A program made the translations under genes and the position numbers. A model generated the notes under the pieces. The model was not told the DNA's origin. It saw only the letters and a program-made list of their open reading frames with translations, and did not search any database. A stretch of 23,283 nt of DNA from Porphyromonadaceae bacterium UBA4259 (GTDB taxonomy: Bacteria; Bacteroidota; Bacteroidia; Bacteroidales; Muribaculaceae). Shown here piece after piece: positions 13,627 to 21,745 of the stretch. Position 1 is the stretch's first letter, and every line of letters begins with the position of its first letter. The stretch spans positions 1 to 23,283 of the forward strand of contig DGWL01000087.1 in the NCBI GenBank assembly GCA_002396125.1, in the 5' to 3' direction.

Positions 13627-15706
13627 AAGCGACATAAAATTTGTGCCGGGAGTGGGTCCCAAGCGAGCCGAACTGCTGGGCAAAGAGCTCAACATACACT
13701 CGTTCTATGACCTGCTTTATTATTTCCCGTTTCGATACATCGACCGCTCCACAATCCACAAAATAAGCGAGTTGCAAGGCGAGATGCCCTACATTCAGTT
13801 GCGAGGTCGATTCATCTCGTTCACACCTCAAGGCGAGGGGGCGCGCCGACGTCTCAATGCCCTCTTTACCGATGGCACAGGAACCATTGAAGTGGTGTGG
13901 TTCAACCGCGTGAAGTATATCATGGAGAACTACCACACCGGCAAGGAATACATCCTCTTTGGTAAGCCCACCATCTACAATCACCATTACAACATGGCTC
14001 ACCCCGAGGTCGACCCCTATAAACCCGAGGCGATGAACCGTGGTCTGGTGGGAGTGTACAATCTCACCGAGAAAATGCACAACCGCTCGTTTACAACACG
14101 AGCGTTGCAAAAGATTGTGGCGGCACTACTTGAAACACCGCTGGTGCAAAACATCAAGGAGACATTGCCACAATCCATTATCACCAAGTATAAACTGATG
14201 CCACTGCGCGAGGCATTGGTCAACATTCATCTCCCCAAGAACCTGCAACTGCTGCAACAAGCGCAGCGCAGGCTCAAATTTGAGGAACTGTTCTTCCTGC
14301 AGATGAACATCCTCAAGTATATCAAGGGGCGCAATGCCCAGGTGCCGGGGCACGTGTTCGCACATGTGGGCGAGCATTTCAACTCGTTCTACAAGAGCCA
14401 CTTGGAGTTTCCTCTCACGGGAGCGCAAAAGCGTGTCATCAAGGAAATTCGCCACGACATGGGTAGCGGCAGGCAGATGAATCGCTTGCTTCAAGGCGAT
14501 GTAGGCAGTGGCAAGACCATCGTGGCATTCCTCACCATGCTGCTCGCTGTCGACAATGGCTATCAGGCATGTATCATGGCACCCACCGAGATACTTGCCA
14601 CGCAACACCATGAGAGCATTGGCGCCATGTGCCAAGCTATTGGACTCAAAGCCGCCCTTCTCACAGGTTCCACTCGCAAGAAGGAGCGCGACATCATTCA
14701 TGAGCAACTGCTAAGCGGTGAGCTAAACATCCTCATTGGCACCCACGCGCTCATTGAGGACACCGTGCAGTTCAAGAACTTGGGGCTCGCCATCATCGAC
14801 GAGCAACACCGCTTTGGCGTGGCGCAGCGAGCAAAGCTGTGGCGCAAGAACACCACCCCACCCCACGTGCTTGTGATGACAGCGACTCCTATTCCACGCA
14901 CGTTGGCCATGACCGTCTATGGCGACCTTGATGTGAGCGTGATTGACGAGCTGCCACCCGGCCGCAAACCGGTGACCACAGTGTTGCGCTATGAGAACAA
15001 CCACATGGCGGTGTATCACTTCATTGGCCAGGAGCTAAAGAAGGGCCGCCAGTGCTACATCGTGTATCCTCTCATCGAGGAGAATGAGAAACTCGACTTG
15101 CGAGCGCTCGAAGAAGGCTATGAGATAATTCGCGAGAATTTTCCAAGCTATAATGTTGCCTACGTCCACGGCAAGATGAAGCCCAGCGAGAAAGACTACC
15201 AAATGGGGCTCTTCGCCAGCGGCAAGGCTCACATCCTGGTGTCGACAACAGTGATTGAAGTGGGTGTGAACGTGCCCAACGCCAGCGTGATGGTGATTGA
15301 GAACGCCGAGCGGTTCGGACTCTCGCAGCTGCACCAGCTGCGCGGACGAGTGGGACGTGGAGCCGACCAGAGCTATTGCATTCTCATGTCGAAGGTGAAG
15401 CTCACCAAGGAAACGCGACATCGCCTGCAAGTGATGACCGAGACCAACGACGGCTTTGTAGTCGCCGAGGAAGACATGAAGCTGCGCGGGCCGGGCGACA
15501 TGGAAGGCACGCAGCAAAGTGGAATGGCATTCAACCTGCGCATTGCCAACCTCGCAAGCGACGGCGCTGTACTGCAAACCGCACGCGACGAGGCGCAGCA
15601 CATCCTCGACGACGACTTTGCCCTTGCCTCGCCCGAACATCAACTCCTGCAACGCCACATGCGTTTCCTCTTTGCCCGCAACACCAACTGGGGGATGATC
15701 TCTTAA
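13610..15706 (+). CDS. recG: ATP-dependent DNA helicase RecG
   Basis: A 698-residue helicase that remodels stalled replication forks and branch-migrates Holliday junctions. An N-terminal helix-hairpin-helix-like segment (FVPGVGPKRAELLGKEL) leads into the OB-fold wedge domain, with IQLRGRFISF near residue 60. The helicase core carries Walker A LLQGDVGSGKT, Walker B IIDEQHRFGVAQR, motif III VMTATPIPRTLAMT, VSTTVIEVGVNVPNA and motif VI QLHQLRGRVGRGADQSYC. The C-terminus has the family DMKLRGPGDMEGTQQSG. Length fits RecG. Starts at 13607 and 13610 are equivalent. A longer frame back to 13538 lies inside ispD and is rejected. The gene ends at a strong terminator. Confidence 0.98.
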   Translation: MEQLAKSDIKFVPGVGPKRAELLGKELNIHSFYDLLYYFPFRYIDRSTIHKISELQGEMPYIQLRGRFISFTPQGEGARRRLNALFTDGTGTIEVVWFNRVKYIMENYHTGKEYILFGKPTIYNHHYNMAHPEVDPYKPEAMNRGLVGVYNLTEKMHNRSFTTRALQKIVAALLETPLVQNIKETLPQSIITKYKLMPLREALVNIHLPKNLQLLQQAQRRLKFEELFFLQMNILKYIKGRNAQVPGHVFAHVGEHFNSFYKSHLEFPLTGAQKRVIKEIRHDMGSGRQMNRLLQGDVGSGKTIVAFLTMLLAVDNGYQACIMAPTEILATQHHESIGAMCQAIGLKAALLTGSTRKKERDIIHEQLLSGELNILIGTHALIEDTVQFKNLGLAIIDEQHRFGVAQRAKLWRKNTTPPHVLVMTATPIPRTLAMTVYGDLDVSVIDELPPGRKPVTTVLRYENNHMAVYHFIGQELKKGRQCYIVYPLIEENEKLDLRALEEGYEIIRENFPSYNVAYVHGKMKPSEKDYQMGLFASGKAHILVSTTVIEVGVNVPNASVMVIENAERFGLSQLHQLRGRVGRGADQSYCILMSKVKLTKETRHRLQVMTETNDGFVVAEEDMKLRGPGDMEGTQQSGMAFNLRIANLASDGAVLQTARDEAQHILDDDFALASPEHQLLQRHMRFLFARNTNWGMIS

Positions 15707-15725
15707 TTATCACACAAAATAAATA

Positions 15726-15780
15726 GCGAGGACACTTCTACCAGTATTGAGAGTGTCCTCGCATTCTATTTTATTTTTCT
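15726..15780. terminator. Bidirectional rho-independent terminator after recG
   Basis: An 11-bp perfect stem (GCGAGGACACT at 15726-15736, complement at 15752-15762) with a 15-nt loop, followed by a T-rich + strand tail (ATTCTATTTTATTTTTC). The left flank is A-rich, so the - strand reading also has a T-rich tail. It could also have ended the decayed gene on the other strand. Confidence 0.88.
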
Positions 15781-16056
15781 TTAGAACATGAAGCCCAGCG
15801 AGAACATCATGGGCTTGTTCTGGTAAAGCTTGTAGCTGCTGTTATGCGACATGTCGAGGAAACCGCGCGACATGGTGAACTGCAACTCAACCAACTTGTA
15901 GCGCAGGCCGCCACCAAACTCGTAGCTGGCATTGAAGCGTTTCCAGTCGGGGGCGCACTACTCTGCCGGGGAGAGCTTGATTGGGGGGTGCTATGTGAGG
16001 TAGTATAGGTGTTCCTTGTTGTTTTCGCTGTTTTTGTCGGAAATCCCAAAATCTTT
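15781..16056 (-). pseudogene. Decayed C-terminal remnant of an outer-membrane beta-barrel protein
   Basis: One - strand frame runs from 16056 to a TAA at 15781-15783. It is interrupted by two in-frame TAG codons (complement of 15991-15993 and 15958-15960) and has no plausible start. The last 58 codons read as a barrel end: DWKRFNASYEFGGGLRYK, VELQFTMSRGFLD, MMFSLGFMF with terminal Phe. The part before the stops (FGISDKNSENNKEHLYYLT) also looks coding. The N-terminal two thirds, including any signal peptide, are missing. No relative of it elsewhere in the window is close enough to be an obvious parent. Sequencing error could explain one stop but not the lost 5' part. Together with the flanking terminator and promoter it accounts for most of the 15707-16220 gap. 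Confidence 0.72.
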
Positions 16057-16078
16057 TTAAACTTTTATCTTAGCCAGT

Positions 16079-16109
16079 TTGCAATTTATCGAGGTAATGG
16101 TTACCTTTG
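16079..16109 (+). promoter_or_regulatory. Promoter of the secreted unknown protein gene
   Basis: TTG at 16079-16081, a 20-bp spacer, then TACCTTTG at 16102-16109 followed by C. The predicted leader is about 105 nt. A small perfect palindrome (AGGTAA, 3-nt loop, TTACCT; 16092-16106) overlaps the -7 box. Confidence 0.8.
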
Positions 16110-16220
16110 CATTTGTGAGATTGTGGTCCCAACACAATGGTTTCAAGTGCTTATTGCCATTTTCTCAACAACCGCAAGATATTGACATAGAATTACTAAC
16201 CACTATAAAAAACAGCATTT

Positions 16221-17330
16221 ATGAAAAAGCTCTTTTTATCACTATTATTGATTGCCGGCTGGACTGTGGCGGCCTTGGCCATGCCCACCGCGGTGCAACG
16301 CGACCTGCCCATGGCGCTCGAACTCTTCAACCATGAGAAACCATTCCAAATGCATGCCTACTGGTACTGTTTCACCGACGTTGACGGCGATGGCATTGAC
16401 GAGTTCTCGGTGAGCGACTACCGCAACGAGTACACCTACACCTTCAAGATTGACGGCAACAACCTTAAGCAGATTGGGACCGACCCTACCACCGACATCA
16501 ACTGGCAGCCGCTGTTCAACATCTACAGCCTGGAGGGTCGCGACGCCAACATCGACATAACACTCAAGCACCGCCCACTGGCGCTTAACGACATCAATAT
16601 TGCCCGTAACCGTTTCACTACCGATAATGAAACTTGGAACACCGAGGGCGTGGATGTGGGTAAGATGAAACGCACCTACAACCGCATAATTTTCAAGCCA
16701 CACGTGGGAAACGCCAAGTTTGTTAGCGAGAAAGCCACCGGCAAGAGCGGTCGCTTCACCTTCGCCTTGACCGATGCCGCCGTGGCGCGCAAGATGTTCC
16801 GTGGCTATGCCGACACCCAGACTACTCCATTCATCGTGCCGCAGGCGTGGCTCAACGACCACACCCCACTCAATTTCACCCGATGGCTCACCGGCGAGAA
16901 GGAGAAAAGTGCTACGCCCGATGCGGCAAAAATCATCAGCGACTTCTATGGAGGACGACGCATCATCGCCACCAAGTGGCTCGCATCGTGCAGCGTCAAT
17001 GAGCGCCACTTCTACCAAGTGCTATTCGCGCCGCAAAACGGACTGGGGCTGGTAGCAACCGTGTGCATCGCCGAGGGCGAGGTTGTGTCGGCCTACAATG
17101 ACTGGCAGCCTCTTACCGACGGTAACAAGTTCACCGAGAGCGGCCTAGACTACAGCAAGGAGATTTTCTTCTATGCCCCACAAATCATGGCTATGGTGGC
17201 AACACCCGCCGGTCTTGAACTCTACGTGCGCTGGAACTCCCTCGAGGGCATCCACTACTCCATTTGGCGCGAAATCGACAGCCAGTGGATTCAAATCCAG
17301 GACGACTATCAGTACCTGGCTCCATTTTAG
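16221..17330 (+). CDS. Secreted protein of unknown function
   Basis: A 369-residue protein with signal peptide MKKLFLSLLLIAGWTVAALA, cut before MPTAVQRD. No family was recognised. An acidic loop VDGDGIDEFSVSDY at about residues 53-66 resembles calcium-binding or FG-GAP-type turns found in periplasmic and surface proteins. The rest is a mix of beta-rich segments with many Trp and Tyr residues, and the C-terminus is LEGIHYSIWREIDSQWIQI. One cysteine in the mature part (SCSVNE) near residue 257 and few others suggest no disulphide network. It has its own promoter and lies 88 bp before the TonB receptor gene on the same strand. A weak small hairpin (17359-17371) follows. A functional link with the receptor is possible but unproven. 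Confidence 0.75.
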   Translation: MKKLFLSLLLIAGWTVAALAMPTAVQRDLPMALELFNHEKPFQMHAYWYCFTDVDGDGIDEFSVSDYRNEYTYTFKIDGNNLKQIGTDPTTDINWQPLFNIYSLEGRDANIDITLKHRPLALNDINIARNRFTTDNETWNTEGVDVGKMKRTYNRIIFKPHVGNAKFVSEKATGKSGRFTFALTDAAVARKMFRGYADTQTTPFIVPQAWLNDHTPLNFTRWLTGEKEKSATPDAAKIISDFYGGRRIIATKWLASCSVNERHFYQVLFAPQNGLGLVATVCIAEGEVVSAYNDWQPLTDGNKFTESGLDYSKEIFFYAPQIMAMVATPAGLELYVRWNSLEGIHYSIWREIDSQWIQIQDDYQYLAPF

Positions 17331-17400
17331 CGGCACTTCACTCATCGTCCACCTGTTGCCCCAAAGTGGGGTATAACCATTTTATCACTAGTTGTTGTGA

Positions 17401-17431
17401 TTGCCCGTTTGCAATAAAATGCGTAATTTTG
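17401..17431 (+). promoter_or_regulatory. Candidate promoter of the TonB receptor gene
   Basis: TTG at 17401-17403, a 20-bp spacer, then TAATTTTG at 17424-17431 followed by C. It matches consensus but overlaps the ATG at 17419. If used, transcription would start close to the GTG at 17437. The -7 box lies in the left arm of a long inverted repeat (17416-17453). Confidence 0.6.
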
Positions 17432-17453
17432 CACCCGTGAAATTACGCATTTT
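17416..17453. repeat. Perfect 14-bp inverted repeat over the -7 box and start of the receptor gene
   Basis: AAAATGCGTAATTT (17416-17429) and its exact complement (17440-17453) flank a 10-nt loop that contains the GTG codon. The outer half-sites AAAATGCG and CGCATTTT begin 30 bp apart, as they do upstream of the lipoprotein gene at 20754. It may be an operator, an RNA hairpin limiting translation, or a weak terminator. Confidence 0.85.
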
Positions 17454-19713
17454 CATATTATCAATCCTTGCAGCGGCCACCACAACCGCAATGGCCGCCG
17501 TCACCCATGACGCAACAGCAACTGCCACCGGCACCACGCTCGAGGCCGCTTTCATCGACCCCGACACCACCATTGTGCTCACCGACGTGAGCGTAACCGC
17601 CATCAAGCAGGGTTCACGCGATGATGATGCCAGTGCAGCCACCGTAGTAGGCCGACAGCAGATTGAGCGGCAACGCCTTGTCACAGTGCGCGACGTGAGC
17701 AACCTTGTGCCCAATTTCTTCCTCCCCGACTATGGCAGCCGCATGACCAGCACAATCTACGTGCGTGGACTAGGAGCCCGCATCGACCAGCCCGCCATGG
17801 GTCTCAACATTGACAACGTGCCTGTGATGTGCAAGGAAAACTATGACTTCGACCTCCCCGACATCGCTCGCGTGGAGATGCTGCGTGGCCCGCAAAGCAC
17901 TCTCTACGGTCGCAACACCATGGGTGGCCTGATGAACGTCTACACCCTCTCGCCACTCTCGTGGCAAGGCACACGCATCATTGCCCAAATGGCATCGCAC
18001 ATGAGCGTGAAACTCGGTGCAAGTCATTATGCCAAGTTCAACGACAAGTTGGGACTCTCGGCAGGAGTCTACTACACCACCACTCGTGGCGAGTTTACCA
18101 ACGAGCACAACGGCAAGCGGTGCGACTGGGAGCGGCAGGGCTCGGCACGTGTAAAGCTTGAGTGGAAACCATCGTCAACCCTGAGTGTGAGCAACACCCT
18201 GAGCGCATCGCTGAGCCGACAGGGCGGTTACCCCTACAAGTGGCTCGAGACAGGGTGCATTGCCTATAACGACACCAGCTTCTACCGCCGCACAAGCATC
18301 ATGGACGGGCTCACACTGACCAAACACTTCGACAGCTGGTCGCTCTCGAGCATCACCAGCTACCAGTATATCAACGACAACATGACCCTCGACCAAGACT
18401 TCACGCCAATGCCCTACTTCACACTCACTCAAGCACGGCGTGAGCATGCTCTGACTCAAGAATTGGTGGCGCGTAGCACTGGCGATGAAACCTACAGGTG
18501 GCTAGTGGGAGCCTTCGGCTTCTACCGCCGCTACCGCATGGATGCCCCCGTCACCTTCAAGGACACCGGCATCGCCAGCCTCATCGAGGAACATGTAAAC
18601 AAGATGAACCCTTACTACCCCGTGAAGTGGAACGAGCGCAGTTTTGAACTCGGTAGCGAGTTCACCAATCCCTCGTGGGGCGTGGCACTATATCACCAAT
18701 CGAGCCTTGACTGGAAGCGATTCACCTTCACCGCAGGCCTGCGCCTCGACTATGAACACTCCACGCTGCGCTACCACAGTGAGACCCACACCGGCTATGA
18801 CGTCATGGAGACCGCCACAGGCAACATCTATCGCAGCACCAGCATCGACATTGACGACAGAGGCTCGTTGAGCAAGCACTTTGTGCAGTTGCTGCCCAAG
18901 TTCTCGGTCACCTATCACCTGCCCACTACTGCCCGCGCAAGCATCTATGCCAGTGCCAGCAAGGGTTACAAGGCCGGTGGCTTCAACACGCAGATGTTCA
19001 GCGACGTGCTGCAACAGCGGCTCATGGGGCTCATGGGAATTGGCGCCGCCTACGACGTGAACCAAATCGTGGGCTACCGTCCCGAGAAGGCATGGAACTA
19101 TGAGCTTGGCGCCCACTTTGAGACCACCGACAACCGTCTGCGTGCCGACATTGCCCTTTTCTACATCGACTGCCGCGACCGCCAACTCACCATTTTCCCC
19201 GACGGCACCACCACCGGCCGTGTCATGACCAATGCCGGCAAAACACGCAGCCTGGGAGCCGAAGCCAGCCTGAACGTTAACATCACCGATGATCTGGGGC
19301 TCAACTTGAGCTATGGCTACTGCGACGCTCGATTCATCAGATACAACGATGGCAAGGCCGACTATAAAGACCGACTCGTGCCCTATTGCCCTCAGCACAC
19401 GCTCTTTGCCCGGGCGTTCTACACCTATAATATAAAGGGCGACAGTCCATGGGCACGCGCCATCATTCTCGACGCCGACCTCAAGGGAGCAGGTGCCATC
19501 TACTGGAACGAAGCCAACAGCCTGAACCAGCCGTTCTACGCACTCTTAGGCGCCAGCGTCACCCTTGCCGGCAAGCACTACTCACTGCAATTGTGGGGCA
19601 GCAACCTCACCGGCACACGCTACTCCACGTTCTACTTCGTTTCCATCAGTCACGAGTTCCTGCAGCAAGGCCGTGGCCGCATGCTAGGAGCAACGCTCAG
19701 AATAAACATATAA
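17419..19713 (+). CDS. TonB-dependent outer-membrane receptor
   Basis: A 764-residue receptor importing an unidentified ligand with TonB energy. A signal peptide (core KLRIFILSILAAATTTAMA) is followed by a TonB-box-like TTIVLTDVSVTA (51-61). The plug domain is about 55-178, with the family blocks STIYVRGLGARID and RVEMLRGPQSTLYGRNTMGG. The 22-strand barrel fills the rest, ends with YKAGGFNTQMF and DNRLRADIALFYID-type strands, and closes GATLRINI. It is shorter than SusC and lacks the N-terminal carboxypeptidase-like domain and a SusD partner. It therefore resembles siderophore, haem or cobalamin receptors. Starts: ATG 17419 is used here; GTG 17437 gives a tidier signal peptide, MKLRIF, and fits the promoter. 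Two lipoprotein genes follow closely. Confidence 0.9.
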   Translation: MRNFAPVKLRIFILSILAAATTTAMAAVTHDATATATGTTLEAAFIDPDTTIVLTDVSVTAIKQGSRDDDASAATVVGRQQIERQRLVTVRDVSNLVPNFFLPDYGSRMTSTIYVRGLGARIDQPAMGLNIDNVPVMCKENYDFDLPDIARVEMLRGPQSTLYGRNTMGGLMNVYTLSPLSWQGTRIIAQMASHMSVKLGASHYAKFNDKLGLSAGVYYTTTRGEFTNEHNGKRCDWERQGSARVKLEWKPSSTLSVSNTLSASLSRQGGYPYKWLETGCIAYNDTSFYRRTSIMDGLTLTKHFDSWSLSSITSYQYINDNMTLDQDFTPMPYFTLTQARREHALTQELVARSTGDETYRWLVGAFGFYRRYRMDAPVTFKDTGIASLIEEHVNKMNPYYPVKWNERSFELGSEFTNPSWGVALYHQSSLDWKRFTFTAGLRLDYEHSTLRYHSETHTGYDVMETATGNIYRSTSIDIDDRGSLSKHFVQLLPKFSVTYHLPTTARASIYASASKGYKAGGFNTQMFSDVLQQRLMGLMGIGAAYDVNQIVGYRPEKAWNYELGAHFETTDNRLRADIALFYIDCRDRQLTIFPDGTTTGRVMTNAGKTRSLGAEASLNVNITDDLGLNLSYGYCDARFIRYNDGKADYKDRLVPYCPQHTLFARAFYTYNIKGDSPWARAIILDADLKGAGAIYWNEANSLNQPFYALLGASVTLAGKHYSLQLWGSNLTGTRYSTFYFVSISHEFLQQGRGRMLGATLRINI

Positions 19714-19741
19714 ACAAACTATAAATTATCAAAAATCAATT

Positions 19742-20617
19742 ATGAAGAATTTATTTTTATCGCTTGCTATTGCAGCACTTGCATTGCCGTTCACCTCGTG
19801 TGGCAGCGATGACCCCTATGAACCACCCATCACCCTCGAGACGATTGAAGCAACTGGTCTCATCAACAGCACTATTACTATCGCCAGCAACTCGGTCAAC
19901 TACATTGAGAGCGCCAACTACACATTCAGGATAGGCTATGTCGACAACAAAGAAGCTAATGTCGAAGTGCTGGCAAATGGTGTGAAATTCGACTCTCACA
20001 TGCCCTATGCCGTAAATATTGCCATGGAAGGCATCAAAGCCAAGAGTTTTGACAAGAACACAGTTTCATTCAGCGCCTCGAGCGTGAGATTCTTCGACCC
20101 CGCTACCGGACAGGAGAACCCTCGCTACAAGTTGACCAATGTGAGCGGTTATATCGACAAGGTTAATAAAATTTACAGTCTCGTCTACACAGTGAACGAC
20201 ACATGGCGTGTGCAGGTGACCAGCCCAACAATCCGCAGCTATGTAGCCAACAACGACTACACCGCCCCCACCGATGCTTATTACATCTACAAGATTGACA
20301 TCCCCAGCATGAAGGCCGAGATGTTATTGCACAACGTGCAGTTCACAGTGGGTGGAGCCAGCAGCCCTGTGCTCAAGAAAATCTCAATCCCCAACCTCGA
20401 CGTCACTCCCACAACCTATGGTTTTGAGTTGAACGGCGACAACATTGTGCCTTTCAACTACTCTGGCGCCAATCTCGACCAGGCCACCCCAATGCCACCA
20501 ATGGTAGTTACCAACTACAACAGCAAGATTTACACAGTAGAATCAAAACACACAGTCCACTTCAACAGCATGGGTGGAGAGTGGAACAACAATGCAAATC
20601 TCTACCTGTGGAAGTGA
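19742..20617 (+). CDS. Lipoprotein of unknown function, paralogue of the next gene
   Basis: A 291-residue lipoprotein with signal peptide MKNLFLSLAIAALALPFTSC; Cys20 is followed by GSDDPYE, an acidic stretch like the surface-export signals of Bacteroidetes lipoproteins. The body is beta-rich. The block IPSMKAEMLLHNVQFTVGG, then ISIPNLDVTPTTYGFELNG, aligns with the product of the gene at 20754, so the two are diverged tandem paralogues. A calycin-like beta-barrel fold is a possibility but was not confirmed. It starts 28 bp after the receptor stop and is probably co-transcribed with it. By analogy with receptor-linked lipoproteins it may capture or present the receptor's ligand; this is inference. 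Confidence 0.78.
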   Translation: MKNLFLSLAIAALALPFTSCGSDDPYEPPITLETIEATGLINSTITIASNSVNYIESANYTFRIGYVDNKEANVEVLANGVKFDSHMPYAVNIAMEGIKAKSFDKNTVSFSASSVRFFDPATGQENPRYKLTNVSGYIDKVNKIYSLVYTVNDTWRVQVTSPTIRSYVANNDYTAPTDAYYIYKIDIPSMKAEMLLHNVQFTVGGASSPVLKKISIPNLDVTPTTYGFELNGDNIVPFNYSGANLDQATPMPPMVVTNYNSKIYTVESKHTVHFNSMGGEWNNNANLYLWK

Positions 20618-20685
20618 ACCGAACCAACTAACAATATGGAATTCTAGTTTTAACATCATTTTCACATATTAAGATAACTCCATTA

Positions 20686-20726
20686 GAAAAAATGCGCTAT
20701 ATTTGTGGCGCATTTTTTCGCATTTA
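20686..20726. repeat. Inverted repeat around a -7 box, with shared CGCATTT half-sites
   Basis: GAAAAAATGCGC (20686-20697) and its exact complement (20708-20719) flank a 10-nt loop holding TATATTTG, a -7 box. A second half-site, CGCATTTA, follows at 20719-20726, exactly 10 bp after the first. AAAATGCG (20689) to CGCATTTA (20719) is 30 bp, the same spacing as in the repeat at 17416. The T-run also allows a terminator role for the gene ending at 20617. Confidence 0.75.
20698..20705 (+). promoter_or_regulatory. Candidate -7 box (TATATTTG) for the second lipoprotein gene
   Basis: TATATTTG matches TAnnTTTG and lies 48 bp before the ATG at 20754, in the loop of an inverted repeat. There is no TTG at the expected -33 position. 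This fits a weak or activator-dependent promoter, or chance within a terminator. Confidence 0.45.
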
Positions 20727-20753
20727 TATTAAACTGTAAAATATTATCAAATC

Positions 20754-21560
20754 ATGAAAAAAGTATTTTCAATCTTCACGATGGCATTACTACTGCTGGG
20801 AGCCACAGCTTGCAACGATATAGGCAGCGACCAGCAGGAGTTCTCCTACACTTCGCAGCTTCTCAACAAAGCCATCGAAATAGCCGACATCACCAACACG
20901 TATGTCTCAACGAGTAACGCATCGCTCAAGTGGACCTACAACAACGACACACGCCTCACTATGACAACCCAAATCGCCATCGACGAGGTAACCAAAGCCA
21001 ACTTCACCATCAACGATGCCGTCATGGAATATGATGCCACCCGCGGAGCACTCGTCTTCACCGCTGCCGACGGAGGCGCCGGTATCACACAAGTTAAGGG
21101 TTATTTCAACCCCGGCGACTTCACGCTCTACCTCGAGTTTGTCTACAACGGCACTCACAAAGTAACCAGCGTGGCACAACTCTCCTACCCCTATGTGACA
21201 GCATCTATGAGCAAGGAAGGCGACAGCGGTGAGCCCTATGTTAACGAAAGCATGGGCATGGTTATCGTTGTCAACCCTGCCACAATGAAAGCCAAGATGC
21301 GCATGTTGAACTTCAGACTCGGTGTTAACCAACCCATCATCCAGTCGATGACCTTCAATGAAGATCTCACCGTCACCAGCACCGAGAGCGGCTATATCAT
21401 CGAAGGAACCGACCTCACGCCCACCGACATCACAGGCTACACTATCAACGATTTCCACGCCATCGTCACCCATAGCGGACTCGTAGTTACCGGCGAAATC
21501 AAAGCCAACGACATCTACACCGGCCTAATTACCGGCAAGATGTTTGTCGCCACTCCCTAA
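20754..21560 (+). CDS. Lipoprotein of unknown function, paralogue of the preceding gene
   Basis: A 268-residue lipoprotein with signal peptide MKKVFSIFTMALLLLGATAC; Cys20 is followed by NDIGSDQQE, again acidic. The body is beta-rich, with TNTYVSTSNASLKWTYNND near the N-terminus. It also has the block NPATMKAKMRMLNFRLGVN, then DLTVTSTESGYIIEGTDLTP, which matches the upstream paralogue in order and spacing. The C-terminus reads VVTGEIKANDIYTGLITG, a closing strand pair. No family was firmly recognised. It is separated from the first lipoprotein gene by 136 bp that hold a hairpin and a -7 box, so it may be regulated separately. A clear terminator follows. Confidence 0.78.
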   Translation: MKKVFSIFTMALLLLGATACNDIGSDQQEFSYTSQLLNKAIEIADITNTYVSTSNASLKWTYNNDTRLTMTTQIAIDEVTKANFTINDAVMEYDATRGALVFTAADGGAGITQVKGYFNPGDFTLYLEFVYNGTHKVTSVAQLSYPYVTASMSKEGDSGEPYVNESMGMVIVVNPATMKAKMRMLNFRLGVNQPIIQSMTFNEDLTVTSTESGYIIEGTDLTPTDITGYTINDFHAIVTHSGLVVTGEIKANDIYTGLITGKMFVATP

Positions 21561-21590
21561 CGGCTTTTAAACTACACCGCAAGTTCACAC

Positions 21591-21631
21591 ACTAAACGCA
21601 TCTCACCCTGCTGAGGTGCGTTTAGTTTTAG
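21591..21631 (+). terminator. Rho-independent terminator after the lipoprotein gene
   Basis: A 14-bp stem (ACTAAACGCATCTC at 21591-21604 with 21613-21626, one T·G pair) and an 8-nt loop, followed by a short T-rich tail. It lies 30 bp after the stop at 21560 and separates the receptor/lipoprotein group from the second ECF operon. Confidence 0.82.
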
Positions 21632-21695
21632 CACAACTACAGAACCACCACAACAAGCTAAACACACAAGGGACACGCTCAAAGCGAAGTTTTTT

Positions 21696-21726
21696 TTGCT
21701 TAAGTGAAAAATTATCACTAACTTTG
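21696..21726 (+). promoter_or_regulatory. Promoter of the second ECF sigma operon
   Basis: TTG at 21696-21698, a 20-bp spacer, then TAACTTTG at 21719-21726. This fits the Bacteroidetes primary-sigma consensus, so basal expression does not need the ECF factor itself. It lies 19 bp before the ATG. Confidence 0.78.
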
Positions 21727-21745
21727 AGGCGGATTACAGAAATTA

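Noticed and set aside
15807..16049. An 80-codon - strand reading frame
   Set aside because: Its product is low-complexity Ser/Thr/Pro; the neighbouring frame carries the real barrel remnant.
17359..17371. CCCCA/TGGGG hairpin as terminator of the secreted unknown protein gene
   Set aside because: The stem is only five pairs with no T-run directly after it; too weak to call.
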